Source of the DNA: Neurospora intermedia
Lineage: Eukaryota > Ascomycota > Sordariomycetes > Sordariales > Sordariaceae
DNA length: 64,000 nt
Assembly: GCA_037102815.1 (NCBI GenBank)
Contig: BTPP01000002.1
Span: forward strand, 3,658,001-3,722,000
Direction of reading: 5' to 3'
In this document: positions 23,687-36,941 of the stretch, one piece after another
Layout of the letters: every line of letters begins with the position of its first letter
Position numbering within the stretch: position 1 is the stretch's first letter
Program-made: the position numbers and the translations under genes
The notes under the pieces: generated by a model
The model's database searches: none
What the model saw: only the letters and a program-made list of their open reading frames with translations
What the model was told of the DNA's origin: nothing

Positions 23687-24620
23687 CCTCAAGCCTCTTT
23701 TGCGGGGAAGCCTAGCGGCTGCCCGTCTATCTGGGCCATACTGTCTGGCTGTCAACAGGAACCAAAACATCGGGAAGGAGCTGCGGCCGTGTGAGCCGCT
23801 GAGCCGATAAGATCTCTTGGAACAAGCTGACAGTGAAGCAAGATCGACGAATCCGAGTCAAAGGGGTAGGTGCCTAGCCGTTCGGCATTCGGGAGATTCA
23901 ACGGTTATTGCCGACAAACAATCTTGCTCCAGCATCTTGACTGTCATTATTCGGCGCATCAGCCGTGGAGATGGCCATATCTGAACCAGGTCTAACGGCG
24001 AGGCATGTCGGCATCCAAGGACTTTCAGCTTTTGCCACCAAGGCGGTCAAATGAAGAAAAGGGGTAAGAGTGTCCGATGAGCAAGATGTCGGAGAAGCTC
24101 GGAGTAGTTCGGGGAAGGGCAAATGGTGCCAAAGCGGTGGGAAGTCTATGATTTACCGTTAGGGTGGTGAGTTAGGCAAGTATTTCCGCCTCGGTGTGGT
24201 GTGCAATCATGTTGTAATCCTCTCTACACCCATATGCATTGCTCTATCGTACTGTCGGTCTCAGTCCCAGAGCCTTCGAGCTGGGCCTGGTATATGTGCG
24301 GCCTAACCTGCACGCAGGCTCACACTACAGAAAGGCGGTATGCCATTTCAAGATAGGGCTCTAAAGCCGTGACTGGGCATACCTAGGCGCGAAGAGGAGT
24401 ATGAGTGTCAACCGGAAGTGTTGCCGAGATGGTATGGGAGTCTCAACTGCAAGTTGCTGAAAAAGGAAATCTCGTATGGGCTTACCCCGGGTAGCTGTTG
24501 AGGGCAAGTTACTAGGCAAGAGGCGGTGATCTTCAGCTGCTGTACTATACTGGCTACTGGCCTGTTGTCCTCGCTGCGTGTCTTGCCTCGCCACACACTG
24601 CTGCAAGTGTCAAACGCAGA

Positions 24621-24638
24621 CTGTAGATCAGAGTCAAG
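24621..24638 (+). repeat. 18-bp repeat, copy 2
   Basis: Identical to 23669-23686. An 18-mer shared by chance within 64 kb is unlikely but not excluded. Confidence 0.6.
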
Positions 24639-25727
24639 GATGAAGTGGAGACGGCCGGCAATGACGGTGATGGGTTAGGGGAGTAATCATGATGGCTTGG
24701 AGTCTATTAACGAGGGATATTGTAATAAAAAGAAGCATGGGGTTAGTCAGACCTACCTCGCTCTGAATGGTGTGGTTGACGCTATGATAGACAAGAGATC
24801 GGACGTGGACGGAATCGAAAATATTTAAAAACTGTCCAGAGTACGAGACTTACGGCGGCTGTGGTAACGTGACGTGGAGAAGTCACAAAAGACTGGAAGA
24901 CTGCCACGAAGGATTCTCGTTCATGACTTCATCTCCATCGTCATTCTTGATGGGTGTAGTATCTGTACATTGGACGCTGTTCATGACGATGCAGATCTTC
25001 TGGGAAACAATCTTATCTTCCGTCCGACAAGGTTTGCTGATCTAATGGTAGCAATGGAAATCAATGCCTGTAACATTTCTGCATCGTGGTGACGGCTATT
25101 TTCGTGAGTAGTGATAACCTCAAGATGCCACGGATTGCCGTTTAACCAAACCCGGCAACCGGTGACAGTGACGGGGCGGAAAAAACGAGGGGATCGGGGT
25201 TGGCATTATGGAAGCCGCACCAAATCAGGTGCGATGCCACGATTGCAATTTCCATGCAATTTGAGGAAGGTACTATCAAGTTCCATATTTCATCAATCCA
25301 TTGTCGCCGTGCTTCCTGCCACCGCAAAGTGGAGGCTACAATCAGAAGTTCGGAAGGTGGGGACGGAACGAACCTGTAGGTACTTGACTGGACACTCCGT
25401 CATCCCGCCCTCTCGTCACCCCCGTTGCGACCGTCCTTGCCTAACTTTCCCTTAATTCTTGACGTTCTAGAGGAAAATCAATCTTGCATCGGCAATTACA
25501 ACAAACGCACTTGACGTCAAACTTTGATCCGAAAACCGCTGCATCGTTGGACACACTGCTTCGTCCAACCGAACCGGACAAGAATGCACCGACACTCGCA
25601 CATCATCTTCAAATTTTGAGGTACACAAAGTGCCCCCGTTGATGTCAAGGCACCACCCAGAATCAACAACGAGTGAAGGCCCTTGCCAATCTTTCGAAGA
25701 AAATAATAGAATAAACCCAAGCTGACT

Positions 25728-27654
25728 CTATTGGGATATCCTCTTTGCGTCATCAGATTCGCTGATCCCCATTTCCTCGTCCGCTACTTTTCTTCCAGCT
25801 TCAGGTTGTGCTGACTGTTCGTTTCTCTCGACGTTGCCGGCAGGAATCTTCCCAATGATGCCCGAGCCTCGGAAGGCGATTAACACGACAGCGAGCGAGC
25901 AGAGTCCCAACGCCATATGGAACCAGTTGGCGGCTCTGATACCGGCCAAGGATGCGTCTTCCCACTCTTTCATGTACCCAGCGTCTTCGACACTGACACC
26001 GCGTTGTTGCGCCATTACCGCGGTTTGAATGGCTGTCGCAATAGCAAGCCCTACCGCGCGACCAATTTGCCCACAAGCGTTGACAAGAGCGCCACCCAGA
26101 GCCTGATCGGCTTGTGGGAGCGAATGGCTCGTGAATAGTATCAAGCACGGCCATGCAGTGTCCGCGCCGATGACAGACAAAATCATGCCTATGAATGCCC
26201 ATGCCCAGTAGGATGTATGGGGAGGGATCGGCGCGGCGAAGAGAATGCAAGTGATGGCTACACAAACGTTGCCAGATGCCAGCATCATGTAGGTCGGCAC
26301 GCGGGAAAGCAACTGCGAAACGACAAAGGCGCAAATCAGACCCATGACTCCGGTTGGCAGGAACCGAAGTGTGGTCTGGATCACGGATTGGCCTTGATAG
26401 TCCTGGTAGAAGTAGGTCGCAAACACCAACCATCCACTGAAGCTGCTGAAGAACAGACCCATGATCAGCATTGCCGCGCTGAAGCGCTTGCTGTGGAACA
26501 TGGACACCTTCATGATCGGCGCCTGCTTGCCTGTCTTCTCGAGATGTTGCTGCCAGAGCACAAAAACAACGACCAGAGCAACAGCAACAACAATCAGAAC
26601 CGGGACCCAAGGAGTCCTCCATCCGACTACATTACCTTCGGTGAGCGCGAAGAGGAGGACAAGAAGGCCGGCTGTAATCAAGAACGCTCCAATCCAGTCC
26701 ACGGATCCCTTAACAGATGCTCCATCTTGGTGTAGAGTATGCTTGGGTGGCGGGATCACGAAAATGGCTGCCACGGTGATGATGGCCGCGAGGATGGCTA
26801 TCACACCAAACACCCATTTCCATGACGCATACTCGGCAATGAGCCCAGCGATCAGATTGCCAAAGACGGCGCCGAGTGGCGCTCCAGCGGCTATCGTCGT
26901 TGAACAAGCTGTTAGTTTTTGTGCGACTGCAAACACGCGGTGGTGGAACATACCATAGCAGCTAAAAGCATAGTTCTTTGCCTTCCCAGGGGGAAAGGTG
27001 GTTCCTAGAATACCAATGGCTGTTGGCACGTTCGCCGCCGCCCCCTTTCCCGCAAGGTATGTCAGTTTGTGTTCATGTTCTCATGAAAAGTCGCATGCTG
27101 AACATACCAAGCCTTGCAGACCTCGAAAAAGATCGAACGCGATCTCGTTTGGCAAGAACGGATTGATGACGGTAGTGATGGCTACCCAAGCAGAACCCCA
27201 GATGAAGATCTTGCGTTTGCCGTAGATGTCGGCAATGCGGCCCCAAAGCAGAAGGAAGCAGCCAAATGTAAGATTATACGCAGATACCACCCACTGCAGC
27301 CGAGAATCTGGTATGTCCAAGTGCCGTCCGATTGTTGGCAGGACAATGACCACTGCTTGGCCAGATACAGTCTGCAAAGATGGTCAGGACCAAAAACAAC
27401 ACAAGAATATCCAGGGCAACTCAGCTACTTACGTTCAGAAAACTAGCTCCCGCAACCGTTGCCACGAGGGCAATGCATCGTGCCTTCGAAAAGGGAAGAG
27501 CTGATGGCTGGTCTTGCACGATCTCATCGACAGTCCCAGCGTCATCGCTCGTGATGGACTCATCCGAAGTCGGCTTGCTGCAAGGTACCGCCTCACCTTT
27601 CTCCTCTCTCCAAGCTCCGTTTCTCTCCGGGGCGGCCTCGATCGACCTTGCCAT
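25728..27654 (-). CDS. MFS transporter, DHA2 (14-TM drug:H+ antiporter-like) family
   Basis: Four exons: 27654..27433, 27371..27108, 27044..26954 and 26890..25728, giving 579 aa. A hydrophilic head is followed by many membrane segments. The loop between TM2 and TM3 carries WGRIADIYGKRKIF, an MFS motif A. GAAANVPTAIGILGTTFP and AGAPLGAVFGNLIAG form the antiporter-type region, and a later SYWAWAFIGMILSVIGADTA belongs to the second half. The number of hydrophobic stretches fits 14 TM helices. Relatives export drugs, toxins or weak acids at the plasma membrane or vacuole; no substrate can be read from the sequence. No biosynthetic gene cluster surrounds it. The tail is hydrophilic and acidic. The ATG at 27654 is the first in frame. 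Confidence 0.93.
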
Positions 27655-30600
27655 TTTCGTTATTCTAGCTTTTGTTATTGACAATGGAAACAGACACCGT
27701 CAAAGCGATCGGCAGGTTGAACGTGGGGAGTCATGAAAATAAGCATAAAATAATTCCCCGGACTTTCGACGGACAGTGGAAACGAACATACAGTAAGAAA
27801 GACCATTTCTTATCTAATCGGTCCTACTTAATAAGGTTAACCACATCAACTTTCCGCATAGTCATTGGTTCGCTTCCGGGAAGTCTTGACCGGTTGGGGT
27901 AAAAGCTTTCATGGGAAGGATGCGGGAAAGCTTCCCGCCACCGGTGATGTGGTGCCGGAGACCGGCAAGCGGGGGAATGTTGAGCGAACACTCAATGATG
28001 GGCTACGGCGTTGCCGCATCGGGACCGCTTCAATTGCCGACATTTCTAGCGTGGCTTGCGTGACGAGCTGTCGCGTGCCACGACGCTCAAGTTTGCTCGG
28101 GGAAACGTGGAGCCTACCTGTTATCTTCAATTGTTTTCACCCAGCAGTCATCATGAGTTGGGAAGAACAAAAGTTGATATGAGGGAGTCACTGTATAACT
28201 TTCTAGACGATGACTCTCTCTATCCAACAGAAATCCTTGGCAGGGCATGCCAAGCCGTGACGACAACCTTGATGGATTCATCACGCGGTGAATTGCTGTT
28301 TTGTCCAAACAAACTTGCCGGAAATTTTTCGTGATTCAGGTACGTTGGACACTGTCGATCAAAGGAAGGGGGATGTTTCAAGTATGGCTCAGTGTTGGGC
28401 ATGTGAAAGTCAACTGCCTGAGAAACAGTGTACGAGAAACACCCTTCAGAGACGACAACACAACGAATCGTGGGGCTATCCATCTCTTTTTTTTGTTTCT
28501 TCTTCTTTTTTTTTTTTTTTTTCTCTCGGCCGGTGAGCTCACTGGGGGTTACCTTCGTCGACGTGTAAGTTTAACTGTCCTTCCCCATTTAGTTCTATGG
28601 CATAAAGTCGCAACGTTGATATTGGACCAGTTGTTCAGCCGACATGAACATTTTATCGTGGTTGGTACTTCATCATTCCAATTGGCAAGATGACATAAAC
28701 ATCGTTGGTCCTGATTTCATCAAACCTACGGCATGCTTCCACCCGTTGTATACCTATCTGATGGCCGAGCACTAGTTAATCTTTCTTCGCTGAGTGTTAT
28801 GTGATTGCCTTTGTCACTTTCGATCGATGCTCCATGAAGCAGATTCAGGAAGCAATTACTACCGTGAAGAAAGTCATTTCGGTAAAGCATTATGCTCTTC
28901 TTCTCCGGTTATCTCTCCTTAATTCTTGACTCGAGGATCCGATTCTTTTCTATCCCTTACCTTGTGTTCTGCCTCAACTGTCAGCAAAGATCCTTCAATT
29001 TGCTATTCTGAACCTCATTATGACTGATATAGAGTCAGCGGATGACACCCACAAATGAATGCTAGAGTCAACTCAAGTTAGATCGAACAGGAGAGTCACT
29101 CACAAAGTAAGGGGCAAAGATGTAGTCATACCACAAGCAAAAGAGCGAATGAGTAAGAAGGGAGGATCTTCCGCAAAAACTATAAAGGCGCATAACCTTC
29201 CTTTGTGTCTGCAGATTTCTTCAACATCCAGCCATAATTATCGAGTAGAGCTTGACCAGCAGTAGAAAGGACCTTACGGGCATAATAAAACAACAAAACA
29301 CGGCATCAGTAACGGGTATCTTTATTCATATTTTCTTCCCCCGCGCTTTTCTAAGAGGAATCTGAGTGTTGACGGCTCTTATCAGAAAAATCATGCAAAA
29401 TTTCCAAGCCTATGTTTTTTAGCTACTGAGAATTTTGGAACACTTACGCAATAGCCTTACCGTCCTTCCTCCTCCTTGACGATCAAGTCGGTGTTCTGAT
29501 TGTCGGCCGCATACCGCGTAACGAGTGTGCATAAAATGGTTCTTGCTAATACTTTGTCATCTTTGGCCTGAAACCCATTATAACTCTGCGCGGCCACAGC
29601 AAACGGCGAGTTCTGCATCCGGTTACTTTCTTTAACCATCCATCAAGGCTGTTCCGGGTGAACCGACAATGCAACTAAACATGCATGGCTCCAAAAAAAA
29701 AAGGAAAAAATACTCAAGGCAAACTGTACCCAATCCCTCGCTTGTGTTAGAATGGCGGCACCATCCCAGACCTCTAAGGAGGTTGTCAACAATAATTGCC
29801 GTTGTATTCGAGAATACATTATCAATGAAGTACCAGTGGATTAGGGACGAGGCTGATCATATACTAAGCTGTCTTACCAAATCACACACAGTCTGGACTT
29901 CATTGAATCCCCAGTAATCCGATGAAGACAGCTCCTCTGAGCAAGATGAGCCAACTTCCTTTGATGAACACAATCTTCATAATTAACCTGGTGTTCATAG
30001 CAGCCCGGTATCTAATAGTAGCCTGACTGGCTTAACACCGGAACCAACACATCATTCCCATCGGCAAGCGACAAAAGCAGCTACTCTTGTTGAACGAGCA
30101 CGGTGAAAGCCGGGGGAAGAGGACCTCAACACAAGGTTGGAAAATTGGAGGCTATAGGGTTGCCTTCAGAAGCCCTTTCGATGATGCAGTTCAAGTTGTG
30201 TCTCGGTATAACAGCCCTGGTTGATGGCTCTTTAGGAAATTGGCAGTTGCAAGTTTGTTAGCGCATGGATATCTTATTGTATTCAACTTTTCGCAGCTGT
30301 CGTTCCTTCCCTATGATGAACGTGATAGCGAGAACCAGAGCAAAATGACCACTGAGGCTACGTCATACGGGCGGCCAGACTGCCTCCATTTCTAAGCAAC
30401 TTTGACCGAAATTTGTGCAGACCAAAGCTTCCCAGCAAGAGCGACCAAGAGCCACCAGACAGCCGAGCAGCCGCGTTTAATCTACATTGGTAGCAGGACT
30501 ACAGTACCAGGTAACGATAAACCGTGCCAGGTTCATGTTCTACAGAAATTCCATTGCCTTTAGATGGTACTGAACATCACCTTGACAAAATGAAAGAATG

Positions 30601-31730
30601 GTTATGCCCTTTCCACTGGCTAGCCCACTTCGAGCTTTGAATGTCGAATCGAGAGCAAGCGCGGATTGGACTTGACATCCGCATCCATGGTAGAAGAGAT
30701 GGGATTCGTAATACCCTCCAAAAGAAAGTATACGGAGAGCAAAACGCCGGCGGGCTGGGCTGAGGCAGGGGCAGAAGAGCCGTTAAGGTCCGGGGATCCT
30801 CATACACGCTACGGATTCCACGCACGACGAGAAGAAGATACCAAACGAACATTTCAGGTTTTGTCATCTTAACCTACTGGACAGCTTCAATGAAGAATAG
30901 CCCTTCACGCGTCCTTTCGAGAAGATTTCATCTTTCATTACAACTTTCCCACTGCTCCTTCCAACATTTTCGTTCGTGCGAACGCCACCAAGTGGCCTTC
31001 ACCACGTCCAAGAATGTTCTTTGCCCTTCTGAAGGGCAGGAACTCCACCAAGAATTTCGTAAAAAGAACAATTCACTGCCATAAATGAGCATCAAAAGCT
31101 CTCATCCCATTCGTTTTCGATGTCCAAGAAATTCTTTGGCCTTCTGAGCGGCTGGAACTACACTAAGAATTTCAGAAAAACTACAATTCACTGTCCAGAA
31201 TGGGCACCAAGAGCTTTCATCCCGTGCCTATACCATTCACGATACGCCCATTCTGTTCTCGCATTCACCTGTCGATTTCAAAATGTGGGAACCATGGAAT
31301 TTGGGTATAAAATCTCCTTCTGGACCAGCACTTCTCCTCTCTCTTCTCCAGTTCAACCACCATCAGCATAAGGACATCAAGTTGCCTGCGAGCTGACAGT
31401 TTGGAACTCCCAAGAAACTGTCTTGCTACCATCTGCAAGGCAGTGACAGGCAAATCAACATATCCATCTTCAACTTCCATTCGACCCCTTGTCGATCATC
31501 GATCCACAACCATCACTCGTGCAACTGTCTGAAAGATCAATTTGCGAAACAGGCAAGTTTTCCTTGCCCTTGAGATCGTTTGAACAACGTCTCAAGCTTC
31601 AGTAGGAGACATAGTATGTTATATCTTGAAGGGTCCTGATAAGACCTCAACAATCTAGAGTTTGGTAGTACGACATGCTAATCCATCAAACAGCTTCACG
31701 GTCAGCCACACTATATACCCGTTATTCAAC
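27655..31730. other. 4.1-kb gene-free stretch
   Basis: Divergent region between the MFS gene start and the RRM gene start. It has poly-T runs near 28.5 kb and a diverged tandem duplication at 31.0-31.2 kb. No open frame looks protein-coding. Confidence 0.4.
31006..31223 (+). repeat. Diverged tandem duplication, two ~103-nt copies
   Basis: Copy 1 (31006-31109) and copy 2 (31122-31223) share blocks in the same order: GTCCAAGAA, TTCTTTG, CCTTCTGA, GGAACT, AAGAATTTC, ACAATTCACTG and CTCTCATCCC/CTTTCATCCC. They are separated by about 12 nt and differ by scattered substitutions and small indels. They lie 500-700 bp upstream of the RRM gene. Confidence 0.8.
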
Positions 31731-32872
31731 ATGAGCTCTCCAAAGGGTTCATCCCAGGCTGGCGGTTCCCAGACTGGCGACTCTCAAGCTGGTCCCTCCT
31801 CCGGCGCGGGTGCGCCAGGCCGCAGGCAGTTCCGTCCTATGGACGCTATCATCGCTAGCCGTTCTGCTCTCACAGAGGAGGAAAAGGAAGCCCGAAAAGC
31901 CCGCGGCTTCTCAGAGAACTATATGGGAGATTACAAAAATGAGAACAACAGGTCGGCAGATATCCCTGACGACCAGAACTGCTCGCTATACATCACGGGG
32001 CTCCCACAGAACATCACCGTCCGAGAAATCTTTGACGATATACGCAATATCGGCAAAGTTTTTTCATTGCACATCTCTCCCAGGACAGACAGCCATTCCA
32101 AGGCTGCGGCAGCAATCGTATTCTTCACCAGAGCTGTGGCAGGTAAGCAAATTCCAACCACCCATCGCACTGGTATTGCACTTACCCAAAAACTAATTTG
32201 ATTTCTCATGTACAGAGCGATTCTTGAACCGTTTTGCTACGCGAGACAACCCGGCCGTCCGCTGGGGTGGTGCCGTCCCGAACCCGGGACGTATCCTTGG
32301 CCGTCTCCCGGTCAACGTTGTATGGAACCAAGTGAAGGCGGCTCCCTTCACGGCACGGGACCATGTAACCCGGGTCATCCAAGTCGAGGGCCCATCGGAG
32401 ATCGTCAACGAGGAGTTCCTCCTCTCGTATTTCCGATCCAAGTGCCGCTTCGACATGGAGAGGTTCTACGTGATTTGGGAAGGCTATGGGGAAGTACCTC
32501 AGCAGAACAGACAACCTCCCGCTGTTCCCCTTTCCGCTGCGCCATCCGCTCCAGCCCCGGCGAGGCGCCAGGGCAGAGCTCTGGCATCAAATAACTGGCG
32601 TGAGCGTGCTCACCCAGTTGCTGCCGATCCTGAGCCAGAGGCTCAGAAAAGTGTCGCTGCTCCCACCCAGCAAGTGCACTACAGAATCATGGAGTTCCGA
32701 TTCGGAACCGTGAAGGGGCAGGCACTGGCCTGCCGAATGGCCTTGGACTGGGAGTTCAAGGACAGAGGAGTTTCGTGCCGCTATGGTAAGCATCAAGCCT
32801 TTGATCAAGTCTCTCCGATCACATACTGACAGTAAGCTCTTTGTTTTAGGCCAGGACCCTTGTGGCCCCTGA
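31731..32872 (+). CDS. RNA-recognition-motif (RRM) protein
   Basis: Three exons, 31731-32142, 32216-32785 and a 23-nt last exon 32850-32872, give 334 aa. After a Ser/Gly/Gln-rich head, an RRM begins at about residue 85 with SLYITGLP (RNP2-like), and AAAAIVFFT fits the RNP1 strand. A second RRM-like region begins near RVIQVEGPSEIVNEEFLL and resumes after a Pro/Ala-rich insert with MEFRFGTVKGQALACRMAL. The protein ends YGQDPCGP. Such proteins bind single-stranded RNA in nucleus or cytoplasm; the target is unknown. I see no link to its neighbours. The last junction (GTAAGC, TTTTAG) is supported by signals and frame, but the exon is so short that an alternative 3' end is possible. Confidence 0.82.
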
Positions 32873-35800
32873 AAATTGTCCTGGGCAGGGTGCGATCACC
32901 GGTTTGATCACTATCATTGCGGCTCGTGGTTTGGGAAGGTCTGTATGTTTGGCTTGACAAACTGGCAGGGGCGTTGAGCGGACAGCATACTAGAATAATG
33001 GGAAGGGGTTGTGAAGTTATGGCTATCTAGAAAGAGACGGCTGCGGATGTCGTCGGCATTGCTTCAGTAATACATTAGTCTCATAAACTGGTAAAGCACT
33101 CCTGTTACCTCAGCCCAACCTTCATTCCAGAGGCCGGGTTGTTGTCTGCAAAGTGAATATCGTGATTTTGTTTGATCGTCGATCAGATATCGATCCTTCC
33201 TCCAGCGGTAGGTTCGGATAGGCAGTCATGTCAAATTTGTCAAGTGTCCAGAGCAGGTGCGGCTGACATTCGAAAGAAACTTACCTAAAGAAGCGAAGGA
33301 GCCAATCATGCATCCAATTGTCTGACAAGCACAATGACGTTTCGCCTGGATCTTCGATCGCTGGGCGTAATTCAAGATTTCCATGCCCCTGGTGAATCCT
33401 TCAAAACATCTGCATCCCGCACATCAAGTGGCTTGGGGCTTGAATCCTACTGCTACCATACATTAGATATGGCAGTAATCATGGCAGCCTGGAAGTAGAC
33501 AAAATTCCCTATCCTGGGGAGCTGGTAGTTGAACTGGGAAATTGAAGCGATGAGTTTGCATGTTTTGTAGCGAACAAATCTCTTTGGTGAATATTGAACA
33601 GCCAGTGTTGGTCTCAATACTTGATGTGAGGTTGTTAGGTGTGCTCGAGCGTGATCGAAAATGCCTAGTGTTTTTTTCAGCCACACAGCAACGCAGCACT
33701 GCAGCATTGCGGCGTTGTTTCCCCGTGGTGCGGCTACTACTTGACTGCAACGCTTTTCTCGTCGCTGACGTTACTCCCGTCCGGCTATGCGGGGGTAACC
33801 AGGTGTGAAAATTCGGTAAGTGGGAGCGGGATGGATTCGCTTGCTTGCTTCTTCTTCTGGTGGTGGTGGTGGTGGTGGTGGTGGTGCCGTGATGACGGCG
33901 TCGTCGAGTTCTTGGTACCAAAGGGGGGTCTGTAGATTCTTAATCATACGAGTGAGATTGTATAGTAAGGTGTAGTCAGTCATACTTCTCATGTCATGTT
34001 GGTGAACGGCAGTCGCTCCCGGATATCTTTGTTCTCGCTTTCTTCAAGATGGCTGCCTGCAGAAGTTGATGTTGAGGATATACCATGGCAGCACTCAGAT
34101 TCCGGCATCGAGATTCGGCAGCAAAGCTTGGAAGAGATCGCTTCGGCGGCAGTGATGAGCGGGTGTGATCTAGATATATATGTCAGAAGCGAAACCAGCG
34201 TGGCACTTGTGCTTCCTAAGCCCCCGACCCGGAGCGTTTAGTTCTGTGACACCCAAGGTATGATTGGTCCCATTGTGCGATTCTCCCCGCGTTTGAGCTT
34301 CCCGAATGGGTTGCTTGCCGCAAGTCAGCATTCTTGAGTACGAGGGTGGCCTTATGAACCTCAGTGACACCCGTTGATACGAGTTGACGTCGGTGTCCGG
34401 CAGTTGAATCGGATAGACCCTTTCGTGTATCGTACGTGATACAAAGGGCTTCGTTATCAGCCCCTTGGAGACTGACCATCATGAGTAGATTTGACTCGGA
34501 TTACTCCAGTTAACTGCTGTGATAGTGGAAGCCTACTAGCATTGTGTCAGACGCCATGTTTTGTAAAGGTTTTGGAGTGAATCCATTTGCTTGTATTTCA
34601 CAGTGTCGATGGCTGTCCTAAGCATTTCCATGCTGGAACACTGGTGGATTCTCGACACTGCATATTGAGGTGACCATAGAAAGCCTTCCGAGCTTTGGTG
34701 TTGTGAGAGGCGTCACGGAATGGATGTGGTCGTCGGCTAATAAGCGCGAGACATAATATGGAAAGGAAGGGCTGGGGCTGGCGGGAAATACAGTCTTGAA
34801 GTGTGCATGAGATACGGGTACTCTATCCATCTGACAGGCACGCATATCTTCAGGTGCGAGTAGCTTGAGGACTCCTATTAGACAGTTGTCTAACTGAGTA
34901 TCATAGGCACATTTTGTGAACACGGAGGCTTTGGGCAACTCTTATGTCTAAAGAGCCGCTTGCGTGCTGTCAAAGTCGTACCCCCTTACGCAGGTCCAGA
35001 CCGGAGCTCTGCTTGGCTCATGTGTTCTGGCCTGAATCGGAGATGTCTTGCACAAGATCCTTGCAGCCATAGATCTTAACCTCTGCCGGGGAAAGAAAAG
35101 GTTAAATGTTGTGAGTTCGCCGATAGTGTAGATCAGTGGCAAAAGACAAACACCTACAGAAGAGTAGCACCCATACCAGCATAAAATCCTAGTTTTCTGT
35201 GAGATGGAAGTACCACGCTAACCGTGTTTTCTTCTTCTCTCGGCAGAGGTGTTGATGGCGGGCCGTTCTGCAACTTCATGACTTCCAGATAATTTCTTTT
35301 GGCCGGTAGAACCCGAGGACAGTCCAAGGGTGAGTAAGGCGTGGCGGCATCGCCCATGGTGGGCGCCTTTTGACGTGCCGTCGATCATAGGAAGCCACCC
35401 ACGTTTGTAGTGTACCATAGTATGTAGAGTAGTGTAAATGTTGTACACTACTTGACCTCGGGGGATCCCAAAACGGAATATGATGTCGTCGTCTTACAGC
35501 ATGGAAACGACGTTTAAGCTTAAAACCACCGACAACACCATGGTGGGATCATCGCTCCTCGAATAACCTGACAGGAGACCTGGGAGAGTCGTCAATATCA
35601 ATGCCAAGAACCACAACGTTAACCCAACCCCAGGCTAATGTCAAGATGACGGTTGACTTCAAGAAGCACAAGGCCCACACGACAGGGCCGCGTTAACTCA
35701 TGCATGACATGCCTGGTTGTGATGAACTTGGAGATAAGCAGGACTCCGCTGAGTGTCAGCCATGATGCTCGATGTCGTTTACACCACCATGACAGACAAG

Positions 35801-36941
35801 ACAGGCCATGATGTGCTGCTGTTGTGCTCGCCGACCAGCTCGGAACGAGCTCCGCCGTCTAAATGGTAACAATGTCAAATCAGATCAGCGGTTGTGGGTG
35901 TCAAGTGGACGCAGGTTCTGGCCCAACGGACTCAACAGCATCTGGAAGCTTGATGGTGGTTTTTGTGGGGAGAGAAAACCACCTTCATTTTTTGGCCACC
36001 AGAATGTCACCGAATTCCACCTAAATACGGCAGTAGGGGGGTAACTGGAAGGATGTGGGTCGTAGGGTGTTGCCCCTCGGCAGTGTCCGAAGAACTCGTT
36101 AGGCCCATTGCACTGGAAAGACATTGCAAGAGCTGGGCTCCTGGGGAGCCTGTGATGCGGATGCTGTGGTTGGTCAGGGGCAGTGACCCCTTGTACCCAC
36201 GCTTGCATACCTGTAAACCAAACATGTGAACAATTTTAGGGACCCCCGGGTCTGATTTTCCAGCTGCCCAATTGCCGTCCCCATCGCCCCGCACCATGTT
36301 TTGATTTCTTTCAATCTGCATCACCACATCGCACACTCCGCCGGCTTTCCTTCCAAGGATTGCTCCAGCCTTATCCCATCTGGAGCGACTTCGGCTTGCC
36401 ACCCCCTTTCATTCGCCTGCGTACCCCCCCCTTTCTCGACCTGTGACCATGTCTTCCCACAGCCGACTTGTCGTATCATTGGCATGCTGTTATCCCAAAC
36501 TGGGAGACCGCCCGAAGTATCAATACACTATTCATCAGCAGCGTTGCAGAAAAATTCAACAGAATTTGCCAATCGTGATAGCCGGGGGCCTTGTGCGTTC
36601 CGGTCTTACCTAGTAGCATCCATGTTGGACCGTCAAGTCTATAATGATATAAGCTTTGGGACCTGCCAGTGCTTCTCCCTATCGTCCATGTTCTTTCTGT
36701 TGTGAACTTCTACCAAAAACATCCATTCAACACCACATGCATGGGACCAAGCTCGAAGAGTAAGATCTTCACTATACACACACGAACTGCCGCAACAAAT
36801 CCTCCGGGATATATCCACTCTTGCTCGACGAGAAACTAGGATCACCAAGCACAGCAAACGATCATCTGCCAGACTCACATAACGACAATCGCCACCGACG
36901 GCCTCGATAAAATCCCCGGACGGGGTCCTCCATTCAAATTG
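32873..36941. other. 4.1-kb gene-free stretch
   Basis: Between the RRM and Clr5 genes (both plus). It contains a (TGG)n microsatellite at 33858-33886. Open frames of up to 152 codons (for example 33463-33921 minus) are driven by the microsatellite or lack any known motif. Confidence 0.4.
33858..33886 (+). repeat. (TGG)n microsatellite
   Basis: About nine consecutive TGG units in a non-coding stretch. Confidence 0.9.

Larger units (their letters stand above)
21617..25727. other. 4.1-kb gene-free stretch
   Basis: It lies between the 3' ends of the EFE-like gene (plus) and the MFS gene (minus). No open frame has a recognisable domain and I see no transposon. It carries two copies of an 18-mer (23669 and 24621). 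Non-coding RNA cannot be excluded. Confidence 0.4.

Noticed and set aside
25801-26622. 273-aa open frame on the minus strand in another frame
   Set aside because: Overlaps the MFS coding exon and has no membrane segments or family motif.
33463-33921. 152-aa minus-strand open frame
   Set aside because: Its length depends on the TGG microsatellite, which gives a poly-Thr run. There is no other coding sign.
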